From NCBI GenBank assembly GCA_008360975.2, contig CM039188.1:27431944-27495943 (forward strand): a stretch of DNA of 64,000 bases, read 5' to 3'. The position numbers and the translations under genes are program-made. Below, piece after piece: positions 50,701 to 62,223 of the stretch (positions are counted from its first letter, which is position 1; each line of letters begins with the position of its first letter). Under the pieces are notes generated by a model, which was not told the origin of the DNA, made no database searches, and was given only the letters and a program-made list of their open reading frames with translations. Source of the stretch: Lichenostomus cassidix. Its lineage: Eukaryota; Chordata; Aves; Passeriformes; Meliphagidae.

Positions 50701-52101
50701 TTGATACAGCTCCCAAAAGTCCCTGTCAGGATTGAGTCCCAAGTGGTAGAGATGGTTATTGTCAGAGAACCATTACAGTTTAAAGCTCCTCTGCAATTTT
50801 GTTGTGCTCTTGAGCTGCTGCCTTGTTTATATGGTTAGCGGCATAGTTAAGAAAATGGGTCCGTGTGAATTGTCCTTCTGGGAACACATGCATGAATTCA
50901 GAGATAGGTAAAAGTTTTTAGAACTGTGTGTTTAGTTTCTTGAATGCTTCATTCCAGTAAGCTGATCTAGAGGAAGCCGTGGAATTGGGGTTGTTTTCAG
51001 TTTTTGTGTCCAGCTGATGGAAGCACTTTGTTCAGGAGGGAATTCTTTAGTGAAGTGCTGAAATAACAAGGGCACCTGATAAAAGCCCCAAGGTATTGAG
51101 CAGACTGCTGTCAACAGTGGCCTTTATGGCTTTGGGGGAAGTCTGATGTGCTGTACAAGTAAAATACAAGGGCATTAATTTGGAATTTATTCAGCTAATG
51201 TGATGCATCTCAAAGGAGGTTGAAGTTTGACTGCTGATGAAGCTGAATTTATTAAACTGAAAATGACAACACATTTTCAGTGCTTACATTATTGTATGCC
51301 TCTCTCTCTCTGAGGAACAAATAACCTTGAGAAACCTGAATGTTGTTGATTATTCATTAAGTATCCTGATTAATATATGGCCTTTGGGGAGTGGGAAACA
51401 GAGAAGTTGAGAGTTCAAGCAAAAGAATTAATTATTTCTTCTCTTTTGTGAAGAGGCAGTGTTTATTTTGGGAATATTTGGATTTCTGACTTGTGAGAAT
51501 ACAGTCCTTCAGCTGCTCAAGCTTGTAAAGCACCCTTAACGTCATAGTTTGAAAGGTGCTGTAAACATGTCAGTATCACACACAAAAGCATATTTCAGCT
51601 GTATCCAGAAATCTGTTTCCTTTTGCAGTTTGTGACTGTATGGAACTTGAGTAGCATCATCTGAGGGAGGCAGAAATATTTTTTCATAGTGTCTGAAGTG
51701 ATAGGTGTAGTATATGGTAGGAGTCTTCAGAGCAGTGTTAAGAGCTGAGGAACTGTTTTCTTTTGGCTTCGTATAAATTCTAGCAGTTCGCCCACTTGTA
51801 GGAGAACAAATTTGTGTACTGATGCTTAGCAGATAAGTAATCTTTCTTTTAATACTTGTCTTGCTAAACTTTTCAATGTTTTTCTTTAATGTAAGGTTTG
51901 AAGAGCTGCTTTGTGGCTCGTGTAGATTAATAGGTCCTGTTCAGTTAAGTCTCTAGTCTGAGTTACAGTTAAAAATCCTCACTGTGCCCCAGTTGAAGCC
52001 TGGACCCAGTAGACAGCTTAAGAAGTTTGATTCATCACAGCTGACTATTGTTTCTGCTTTTACCTTAATTCTCACTCCACCTGATTTGTGTTTTGTTGCA
52101 G

Positions 52102-52305
52102 GTTGTCGTTAACTCTGTTGGCAATGTCTATGATTTTGTCTGCCTCTGTGGTCCGTGTGAGGGATGGACTCCCACTGTCTGCATCGACTGATTATGACCA
52201 GAGCACAGGAATGCAAGAGTGTAGAAAATATTTTAAAATGCTCTCAAAAAAACTTTCTCAGCTTCCTGATAGATGTACTCTGAAAACTGGACAGTATAAT
52301 ATAAA
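52102..52305 (+). CDS. SEC22A: SEC22A exon 2 with start codon
   Basis: The acceptor is TTGTTGCAG (ending 52101) and the donor is GTAAGG (52306). The first 22 nt are 5' UTR. The start ATG at 52124 has G at -3 but T at +4. A second in-frame ATG is two codons later, giving the MSM start that matches the human protein. There is no in-frame stop between the acceptor and the ATG within this exon. Coding is 182 nt, ending two bases into an Asn codon. It encodes the first strands of the longin domain. Confidence 0.94.
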
Positions 52306-55300
52306 GTAAGGCTTCTCTTGTATTTGCAACATCCTGGTTTGTGTCTGTCTGTAAGTTAAAAAGTTAACAGTTCACATTAGAAAGGCTTAATCAAACTAAG
52401 ATTAATTCTTGGCACTATTTATGTATTAGAAATTTAAAACTGAGAGATTGGAGAAAGATTTGAACCTACTCAAACTTTCATGGAAGTTCCTTTACAAGGG
52501 CACAAAGTCATAGGACAACATCATAGAAAGAGTGACTTTACACTGAAAGAGTGGGTTTGGATTAGATATTCAGAAGAAAATCTTTATTGTTTATAGTTCA
52601 CTTGCACTTTAGCTGGCCTAAATTCTGATTCTAATTTAGATATTTTAAGTGAGGTGAGTAATTTCATATTAACTCCTAGTAATCATGTAGAAGTTACAGT
52701 GGTGGGAAGTGTACCCACCTGCATGATCCTAAAAGCTTTGTTATTTCCTGTTTCACGTGTGTGTGTGTATGTGTACACACACACATGTATATACATACAC
52801 ATATATGTGTAATACAGCTTCTCATGTGATTGTACAATGTGGTGCTCAAGTAAAATATTGCCTAAAATAAGTTGTTTTTCTTCTAGAATACTGTTGGACT
52901 TTTCAGTAAACAGTTACTCCTTTGCCACCCCAGATAAATTTTTGTTTTGCTGATTACAGAAGATGAGATCAGACTAGACAAGCAGTTAATTCACTGGATT
53001 TAAATCTGAAATTTTGAATGTTTTCCTAATTTTAGCTTTATAAGTTCTCTGGGAGTAAGCTATATGATGTTGTGCACTGAAAATTATCCTAGTGTCCTGG
53101 CTTTCTGCTTCCTGGATGAGCTTCAGAAGGAGTTCATCACTACCTACAATATGATGAAGACAAATACTGCTATCAGACCATACTGTTTTATAGAGTTTGG
53201 TAAGGATCTGACTTTTTTCCCCTTCATTCTCATACTAAGACAAATGACTATTTAAATAGATGCAACTTAATGTGCCCAAAACAAAAATGTCCAAAGCAGT
53301 TTATAGCTCTGTTTCAGGTGGATTTAGAATCTGATTTAACTCCTGTTATAATCAGTAAAGAAATATTTCTGGGGGGATTTAATTAGGCTACTAGAGTTTT
53401 ATCCAAACTTAATTCTATTCATTCCAGTAGGTTTTGGTTTAAGCCTTGTGTGACCAACTCTGGAGTTCATCTTCTACTTAATAGTACTAGGAGTTGTTTG
53501 ACTTAACCTGTTGAGTCTTTGAGCTTCATAAGTTTCTCAAGTAAAAGATTACAGTTTCTTAGCTCTTAGCTATGCTACCTTTTGTTCAGTACATGAAAGG
53601 GAAAAATATTTGTTTTTCTTACGATGTAATGAAGCATTTCATCTTCAGACTCATTCTAAAGCAACTCATATATGTCATTGTATCTCATATATACCAGATA
53701 ACAACTGTTACAAATTCCATTCATTTATACTGTTTTAACACTACGTATTAGAAATTACTATAATCTTATAAAACTTACTTATAAAACTTGACTTACTTAC
53801 TTAAAAAACTTATAAAATCACTGTAATTCTTATAAACCACATTAGAGCAAAAAGAACTGCAGTTCTAAAAACATGGGGGAAGATACTTCAGTTGGTTAAT
53901 TCCTGTCTATAATTCAGTCAGTCAGTTATTGACAATTTCTGTATAACATTGTTGTCCTCTTTGTGAAGATTTCGATGAACACTCTTTTTCTGCCACAACA
54001 TAATTTTTTCATAAGGATATTTACTAAACTAACAGAAAAGCTAGAATAGGTGCAGTAAATCATTTGTATTAGAAATGCATTGTCTTATGCAGTGCAAAGT
54101 CATGAGTTTATTCACAGTTAATTATGTAATTAGATTTTTAGAGCTTAGGTTTTTTTTTTTTAACTGCAGAATTAAATAACCCATGATGTGTTAGGCACAA
54201 AATAGAAATAGTGTTAAAAATCCAAGATAAATATGAACATTTCAAACAGTATATTTTAGTTTGTGAACTGCAAATCTTCATGGTTTTGGATTATGTAACT
54301 AACAAAGTCTATAAACTCACACCTTTTATTTTAAATTTTGCAGATAATTTCATTCAGAGGACCAAACAGAGATATAACAACACACGTTCTTTGTCAACAA
54401 AGATGAATCTTGCTGACATGCAGACCGAAATCAAACTGAGACCACCGTATCAAATTTCTGTGTCAGAACTTGGTTCAGCCAATGGCTTTTCACATGTATC
54501 TGTGGGGGAGTATAAGGGTACTGGGAAGATATCTGCAGGTAAGTTTCAGACTTCTGTTTTTATATCCTAAATGAGACAGGTGCAGCCAAGTTAACTTTCT
54601 TTTCATTAAAAAAAAGCTTTTTTTCATGTTTCTAAGACATTAAGCTGGTATGCCCTTAAGTGTATTTCAGCTTGGATGTCTGTTTTGTCCCCTGCTCCAA
54701 ACGCTTGCCTTCCCAAGGCACTTCTTCCCAAGAGGGAGAAATGGCTCTGTTCAATGGACTGCTTTATTGAAGAAAAAAAACCCTGGAAATGAAGATGAGC
54801 ACTTAACAAGAAGATGATCTTTCTTTTTCTGACCTTTTAAGATTTCTGATGATTTTTATTATTTCTGCCCAGTAAGACTCAATGTTGACATAAGCTGAGA
54901 GCAGTGTCAGGAGTCAGAGCAGCTGGAGGGAGAAGCAGCTCTATAGGAAGCCTCTGCAATGGTGAAAATCCAAAGAGCTGTGCTGGCTAAAAGATGCACT
55001 CTCTAGAATGAGCGCCTTGTGCATGATGTTAAGAATTGCAATTTTGTATAAAATTGCCAAATTCATTTAAGTAGCCATTAATATTTTTAAACTTCAATTT
55101 ATTTCATGTAGGAGGTAAATGTGGAATTGTGGGGTTGAGCTGGGGTAAATGTTTGTGCTGTTAAGTGAATCTTCTGAATCGATTTGAGGCCCACCTTCAG
55201 ATGTTTCCCATCAGGACAGAAACAAATAGCCAAATCCTTGCACTAATACATGGACTCCACATGTGAATCTGACATCATCTGATTTCAGTCTTCCAAGTTT

Positions 55301-58300
55301 AGAGAAGCAAAATCATAAATAGTATGGAAAGAAGTGTTGATTTTAATTCGTTAATATACTTCCCTTTTTTTCCCCAAAGTACCTCTGTCTATAAATTTTC
55401 CTGCAGAGGCATACACTGATGCTGTTCACTTTACAGTGTCAGGGTGCAATCATAAATCATAGAATTGCAATAGTAAATCTAAACATCTTGTACAATGTTG
55501 TAATAAATGAGATTTTGTGCAGTTTGTGTATATGTATATATTAATAGGATCTCTTTGCCAGTATATTATCCTTATTATGTACTTACTCATAAGGATTACT
55601 CTAGAAGATTGAAAACTGCTTTCTACAGAAGATGAAAACCAAACAAAATCAGTAGGGTGCCCTGGGTGTACTCTGGGGCCCCGATTCTGAGAATTCCAGG
55701 TGTTTAAATTGTTTAAGCACTGTACATCCCTTTGTCATCTTTTTACATGTGTGGGCTCTTTTTAAAGTATATAATGCTGTGATACTGCTCTTTGGCCACT
55801 TTTGGTTCTTATATTTTTGTTTACTCTTAATGTTCCAGTGTAATCCTGCTTTGTGGAAAAGGTTATGGTGGCACAAATGGCAGCTGGTTAACTCTGAAAA
55901 TTGTCTAGATTTGAACTTGCAGCTGGGAAAAGAAAAGGCAATAAGCATGAGAGCACTCAGTCTGTGTCAAAATTGGCTGTTTTTTAAAAGTTGTCCATGT
56001 AGTGGGAGATGTAGTTTTTATCACTTTTTTGAGTAAAAGTGTTGGAAGGTAATATAGGCCTAAATTAAAATACATAGGGAACATTTCCCTTTTTACTAAA
56101 AAAGAAGATTCAACAATAATTGGCAGGTCATCTCATTATTTTTACTTACTTCTCCACAACTTCTTACAGAAGCAGTTCTGTTGTCCTCTTTCCATGTCGA
56201 TTTTCTTCTGTTTCTCTTTCAGTTGCTTTTAACATTCTTCTTCCTCTGAATTCCATAGATCTCTGTTCAGTTTTCCACTTCCTTCCTTGAGTTGCTGTAG
56301 AAACTCTGCATCAAAGGGCTGTACATTTTGAGAGGTTGGCACGTTGCTCCTTCAGCTCTTCACATTTTAGATGCTATTGAATAACAGTGTCTTTTTTAGC
56401 AAGTCTGCTACTAGTTTTGTAGTTCTTTACATTCAGCACTTCTCTCTACCCTTGAAAAGAACTTTCTCTGGATGTTTGCTGCCCACTCAGTTGGCTGGAC
56501 TTCCCAATTTCTCCTTTGCTCTAAGGACAGATTCTCGCAAAAAGATAGGTTTTGCCTAGTGGAATTTCCTGAATATGCTGTACTGTTAAAAAGTAGGACT
56601 TGCTATAAGTGAACTGTGTTAAATGAAGTTGGAGAGCATACAGAGGTGGGAAGTTAGGTGGATGCAAGTCTTATTTTGTTACGCAGAATGGCAGAGTTGG
56701 AGGCATTAGTTTGGGCTGTGGTGGGGAAGCAGTGGCTCTTACTTGCTCACACTGTAACTGGATGTGTAGCCAGGGTGAAGTGTCCAGGCCTCCTCTGTTA
56801 GCAGAGTACTTGCAGGTAGCAGCCCTTTTCCCTCAGAGAATTGTGCAGCGCGGTGAGAAATGGGGGTAATTCTGCACGTGGGAAGCATAAAGTGTGCAGA
56901 TTATGGATAGAATCTTGCTTCAAAGGTACATGTGGGTGTTGGTAGGCACTAGAAATAGGGTCACAGCATGCTGATGTATGATGTTTCAGGTTAGGATAAA
57001 TTTACTATTTTCTGAGCTTTTTTTCAGTGAAGGAACAGCTGTCAAATTGAAGTTATTTTTTGCCTGATGGTATACTCGATGCATTTGGTTTTAGTTTGGG
57101 TTTTTTTTTTAACATTTTAGTTTTAAATAAACATCTTCACAAGTAGTGCGGTTTGTCACATCATGTAAATTACCTGAATTTTTACTTAAATGTCAACATT
57201 AAATTCAGAATCTGTGCTTTATCTGAATTGAGCATTTTTGATGTGGCACTTACCATGTTTCTAAGATGGATGGATATACCAGTTCAAAGTCAATTGCCCT
57301 TTACCCTGCCTTCTCCGACATTCCTTCTCCATTCTTTTGGTTTTGCCTTCATGCTTTTGTGTGTAAATGACTCTTGTTGCTTTGATTGTAACACTAAAAT
57401 TTGTTAAGCCCTGGAGAGTTCAATGACATTAGTAATAGTACACAATGTCCTTCACATTTTTTTTCATTTGTTTTTATACTTTAGTTAGAGAGGTTAGTAT
57501 TTTATGAACCTTCATAGCCTGTCTTGATTTAGCTGACCAGACTCTTTACTTTTTCCCCTTTGGTTCTCAAAGAGGTGTTCTAAATGCTGTTTTAGCACAC
57601 AATTTAAAATTACCCAATATATGGGGAAAAGGACATTTTCTGGGGAACTGTGAGTAGAGAGCAGTGAACTAATTTTATCCACCAGTTAATGGAATTGAAT
57701 TAGTTTTGGCTAAAAACAGTCATACACCCTCAGCTTTTTGCCACTCCAGATGAGATGGTTTAAAAAAAGCCAAAACAACCAGTTGGGAATCATTGAAAAA
57801 GAATGGTTTGGTCTGCAAATAGCATATCTAGCATATCAAACCTTAACTGAGTGATTGCTGGGAGTAATGTGCCCTACAGTTAGAAGAGCAGTGAGCTTTC
57901 AAAGTTAAACATGGGTTATGCTTTTATTTAAAAAAAAACCCAACTAATTATACACTGTTAAATTCAGCACAAATGAATTAACTGAACTCATCCTGTATTT
58001 TATTTTTGTGTTATTGTACACTCATAATTAGAGAGCCCTGCCTGCTTATCAATGTGAAGTAGCTTTTGTTGGGTTTTTTTTTTAGGTTCTGTAACTTCAT
58101 AAAGTGTTTGAAAAACCTTTTTCCTGAATTTGTGCAATACAAACAACTGGGATTGACACCCCTCTCTCTATTAATGTTACAGTTGATTAACCTCATTGTT
58201 CACATCTTTACACTTGGTTGATTTGAACAGAATGATTTCAGTACAGCTCAGTAGTCCCATTGTTTTCCCAATGTTGCCCAGACTGTTAAGAGTTCTGCAT

Positions 58301-61300
58301 TGTTTTTTCACATTTGCTTTCAGTTATTCATTATGGAAAGGGACAGTAATGAGGAACATACATAACTGTTACATACTTGTGACCCTAGATAGGCTTGAGA
58401 GAGTGGGTGTGCATGGAAAAAAAGAGTGTTTTAATTTTAATGTGTTTTAAGAGGCTAAGCACAATCTGGAAGGTCCATATAAGATTGTAATATAGATCCC
58501 AGCTGAGTTTCAGAGCTGTCTCTTTATGTGTGTCCTTGGTAGCACTCACTGTGTTTATAAGGAAGGGGACTGTGAGATCTTTGCCTCAGCATTCTGTTCA
58601 GCAAACATGCTAAATCAGCCTCAAGATCTCACTAATGCATTAGTGCTAAAGAAAAGGGAAGTTGTGAGAGAAGCTCTTAAGTGCGTGACTTATTAGCTGC
58701 TTACTAATTATGGGTAGATTTCACTAGCAAGTGCATCTTTTACTATTGATTTCCTGAGCAGCCATCAGTACTATACTGAATAAATGGAACATATTGAGAT
58801 AAAGATTAAATATAACAAGACAATTCTATATGTGAACTGGAGGAAAATTCACTTTTTGCTAAACTTTGTGCTGAGATATTTACAATGCTTTGTCTTTTTA
58901 GAAAAAAGAAAATTACATTTTGTGGTTTGTTTCAGTGACCTCTTGAGCTGGAAGCCACTGAAAAATGAGATTATTATTTTACTGAATTTCTAAAGGCATT
59001 GCTTTGACCTTTGATACCTTTCTATGCTCTGTTTTGCAGCCCCTCATCAGCGTCTGGAACCTGTGACTCTGCCAGGGATCGTCTCATTTGTGCTTAGTCT
59101 GTTATGTGGAGCTTTGAATTTAATCCGTGGCTTCCATGCCATAGAAAGTCTTCTCCAGGTATTGTAAATGCTTATGAATTTAAAAGTTATGCATCATAGC
59201 AATCACAATATCATTTTAGAAGATGATGTATGAACTAAGTTGTACCAGTTTTATTTCAGAAGTACTGTTTGTGAGGTCAGGCTCTATTATGAAACCTGTA
59301 TTGTTTGTGATCTGTGCATCCTCCTTGAGTGTGCTGCCTCATTCACTGGGGCTGTGAGTTTCAACAGCAGTGGAAGGTGGGTGGCCAAATCCTTCCCTGG
59401 TACCTTGGTAGCAGTGAGGATGTGAACATAATGTTCTGTTTTCTAAATTTATGCCAGGGTATGAGGCGTGTAATTTCTATAGATGCTATTTAAAAGCACT
59501 TGAGTGAAATGATGAACAGCTTTGAAAATCTGGGCAGTTTTTTTGAAAAGTCCACAGAGCGGGAATCTTTAAACAGGTTTTTTAAAATAGCTTTTTAGAG
59601 AACTTTTGGAGTTTTTTGTTTGTATTTAATAAACCTTAAGTAGGATGCTTATTTCTCATTGTGTGCTGAAAGGATCAATGTCAGAAAATTGTCAAGTGAT
59701 TTCCAAACTCACCTCATGTCCTCCAACACCCCCCTCACCAAACAACATCCTCAAACCCCTTTTTTTTTTCTGTAAAATCTCTGCAATGATCCTCCCTGTA
59801 GTCTTTCAGTTTCTTTCTATTCCATTTCTTGTGCTGGTTGTATTCTCACAAGTGCTACGTCACTAATAATGGTTTATGCTTTCAAGCAATTCAGGTGAAT
59901 ATGCTGGTAGTACTTCCGGTCATGCACAGAAAGTGCATGTGTGTTGCCACAAAAAAAAAAAAGAATCCCTACCATTTAATGGCTCTGTTGTTGCGGTGAT
60001 AGACATAGAAATTAAAAACCTTATGGAAGTTTTCTGAAAGAAAATGTTAATCCTCTTGCTTGGCTGATAGGTTGTCTTTTTATTCAAACATATCTGGGCT
60101 TTATAGAGTCATAGAGTCATTTGGATTGGAAAAGATCTGAGTCCAACCATAACCCAGCACTGCCAAGTTCACTAAACCATGTTCCAAAGTGCCACATCTA
60201 CAAGGCTTTTAAATTCCTTCAGGGGTGGTGACTCAACCACTTCCCTAGGCAGCTTGACAGCCCTTTCAGTGAAGAAATTTTTCCCCTGGTGCAACGTGAG
60301 GCCATTTCCTCTCATCTTACCCCTTGTACCACAAACACCCCCACCCACACCCCCAACAAAGCTGCAAGTTCTCTCCTGAACCTCCTCTTGTCCACACTTA
60401 ACAGCTCCAGTTTCCTCAGCTGCCCCTCATAAGCCTAGGTCTCTAGAGCTTTCACCAGCCAACTGCAATATTTTTGATATGTAATGGATTTTTTTTTAGG
60501 GAAATAAGGTAAAGCATACCTGTATTCCAGTTGTCTTACATGGTATTGATACATGTAAAGATTTAATAAGCAGTACTGCTGAGGTCTCAGCATTCTGTCA
60601 AGACTAGTGGACAGATGAACAGAGTTAATTAAAAAATTCTATGCTAGGTCCTTCTTTTTGAGTTATCTTTGATTTGTTTTTTAAAGAAAGACCAAGTGAA
60701 CCTAAATCTCTACTTTATCCCTAGTTAGGTTTTCCTGTGGTATGCACAATTCTCTCAGTTTATGAATAGGAATGTGTTTAAAGTATGCTGTAGTATAAAT
60801 AGTACTGAACTGATTTCTGTCAGTTAGTGTGATGTTGCTAAAACTTATTTTGTTACCTTTCTGCAGTTGATGTTTTTAAAAGCAATGCCAATGTTAGATT
60901 AATCTATTTAAGTGAGGGCAGGACATCCAGTTAATTTTATTCTCTACGTTATTGCATCTGGAGGTAATAGATTGCAGTACAGATGGAAGATAATTTTCAT
61001 TTCTGACAAATGAGGCACACTAAAAATCCATTAAAATTTCTCTTAATTTACTTTATTATGGAAAAATCCACAAGGTTTAGGGAGAAGTAATCCAAAACAC
61101 GATTAATGGAACGTGTTCTGAGAAGTCATTCAAAAGCATCTCTCTGAATTAGTTTGCTTTATAATCAGTATTTTTATTTGTGTGTTAGTAAAATTCTGTA
61201 ACTGTGCTGCACCAAATCTGCAGTAGCACTGAAGCAAAGACTTACACACTGTGCAGAAGTTACTGCATTGTGTATGTAATTTTTGTGTGCAGATGTGCAA

Positions 61301-62223
61301 AGTTTTTCCTAGTCAGTACTGTAGATGGAAATGCTTCACACTGAACATATGCTCAGCAGACACAAGTTGTCCTTATGAATGGACCACCATCTTCCCAAAG
61401 TGATATTTGCTCTCAAGGAAGAACATTTGCATGAGTACCCATTGTTTTCCTAGGAAAGTTTTGGTGGTTGCAGTTGTTTGTTAGAAGTGCAGTTAGAATA
61501 GTCACTGAGCATGTAGATTTAGTCTGCTGAGGTCTGTAGGAACTACAACAACCTGTTTGAATAAGTTAAAGGTTTTGTTTTGTTTTCTAAACACGTCATA
61601 GAAAAATGTCACTTCAAGTAAATTTTTCCATCTTTCCTTCAAGAAAACCTTATTTTCCAAGTCACTCTGATAAATTCCTGTGCATGAGCACAGAGCTGCC
61701 TTTGTTATTCTGTACATAGAGTTTTACTCCACCCTAGTGGCCAGTTTGGTACTTTTCCTGTTACCTCGTTTCCATTTTGTGAAGCTTTAGGAAGGCACAA
61801 TTTTACAAAGTTGCTATTAAAGCTGCTTACCAGTGTTTAGACTTGAATTTTCAAAGGCATCTGAAGAAGGTGAGTATTGAGTGTTAGAGCTAGACTTCTT
61901 AAAAGCTTTTGAAAATCTTGGCATTAGTTGTTTGTTGTGAACAAACATTTTGGTCAGACTGCAGATCCTGATGATTTTTTCACAGATGTAAGTAAGCACT
62001 GACTGGTCCTAATTCTTTGTTTAATGTGGTAAAGGAATTATTATAAATCTCTATGTGAAACTATTTTAACATGTAACAATTCATAACTTTCTTACTGTAA
62101 ATGCCTGGTATTTCACTAGAACACTGTAAAACATGGCTTTTTGTTTTATTCTCACAGAATGAAGGTGAAGATTTCAGCTATGTTATTGCATTTTTTCTTG
62201 GAACGGCAGCCTGTTTGTACCAG
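52102..62223 (+). CDS. SEC22A: SEC22A, 5' part of gene (five coding exons)
   Basis: SEC22 homologue A, a membrane protein of ER-Golgi vesicle traffic. Joining 52124-52305, 53036-53199, 54344-54538, 59040-59158 and 62158-62223 gives 242 codons in one frame, with all phases matching. It starts [20 protein letters not shown], has the longin-domain motifs [29 protein letters not shown] and [15 protein letters not shown], then [13 protein letters not shown]. After a variable linker come membrane segments around [17 protein letters not shown] and [17 protein letters not shown]22A and SEC22C keep the longin domain but replace the SNARE coiled coil of SEC22B with several membrane spans (family knowledge); that is what is seen here. 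Human SEC22A has about 307 residues, so roughly the last 65 lie past the window. Confidence 0.96.
52306..53035 (+). other. SEC22A: SEC22A intron 2
   Basis: A 730-nt AT-rich intron containing a GT/AC-rich microsatellite near 52758-52811. Nothing else was seen. Confidence 0.85.
52758..52811. repeat. Mixed GT/CA dinucleotide repeat
   Basis: A GTGTGTGTGTGTATGTGT run is followed at once by ACACACACACATGTATATAC and related words. It is a short compound alternating purine-pyrimidine repeat with inverted symmetry. Confidence 0.85.
53036..53199 (+). CDS. SEC22A: SEC22A exon 3, longin domain core
   Basis: A 164-nt exon after CTAATTTTAG (ending 53035) and before GTAAGG (53200). It completes Asn, then encodes [20 protein letters not shown] and [13 protein letters not shown], ending IRPYCFIEF plus the G of an Asp codon. 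This is the central sheet and helix of the longin fold. Confidence 0.95.
53200..54343 (+). other. SEC22A: SEC22A intron 3
   Basis: A 1.1-kb AT-rich intron. No repeat family or gene was seen. Confidence 0.85.
54344..54538 (+). CDS. SEC22A: SEC22A exon 4, end of longin domain and linker
   Basis: A 195-nt exon after ATTTTGCAG (ending 54343) and before GTAAGT (54539). It encodes [20 protein letters not shown], then [18 protein letters not shown] and a less conserved linker with [14 protein letters not shown], ending ISA plus the G of an Ala codon. The linker is where this protein differs most from human SEC22A as I recall it. Confidence 0.95.
54539..59039 (+). other. SEC22A: SEC22A intron 4
   Basis: A 4.5-kb AT-rich intron with scattered homopolymer T and A runs. 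No transposon, RNA gene or exon was recognised. Confidence 0.8.
59040..59158 (+). CDS. SEC22A: SEC22A exon 5, first membrane segment
   Basis: A 119-nt exon after GTTTTGCAG (ending 59039) and before GTATTG (59159). It encodes [11 protein letters not shown], a hydrophobic run [16 protein letters not shown], and [11 protein letters not shown]. The run is long enough for a membrane span. It sits where a SNARE motif would be expected in SEC22B, which supports the A paralogue. It ends on a whole codon. Confidence 0.94.
59159..62157 (+). other. SEC22A: SEC22A intron 5
   Basis: A 3.0-kb intron with one antisense CR1 fragment (60100-60462). The remainder is AT-rich unique sequence. Confidence 0.8.
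60100..60462 (-). mobile_element. CR1 LINE fragment, antisense to SEC22A
   Basis: Reverse complement of a CR1 3' part: TCATAGAGTCATAGAGTCAT, TTGGATTGGAAAAGATCTGA, GGGGTGGTGACTCAACCACT, CAGTGAAGAAATTTTTCCCC, then CTCCTGAACCTCCTCTTGTC and AACAGCTCCAGTTTCCTCAG. A C-rich local expansion (60337-60357) interrupts it. Confidence 0.93.
62158..62223 (+). CDS. SEC22A: SEC22A exon 6, second membrane segment
   Basis: A 66-nt, 22-codon exon, phase 0 at both ends, after TTCTCACAG (ending 62157) and before GTGTGT (62224). It encodes [20 protein letters not shown] and YQ. Small symmetric exons like this can be skipped without a frameshift, which would remove a membrane span. No following exon is recognisable before the window ends. 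Confidence 0.92.

Larger units (their letters stand above)
47006..52101 (+). other. SEC22A: SEC22A intron 1
   Basis: About 5.1 kb if exon 1 ends at 47005. It starts in the CpG island and holds the second CR1 tail. The rest is unique noncoding sequence. Frames near 48558-49271 overlap on both strands and resemble no family I know. Confidence 0.65.
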
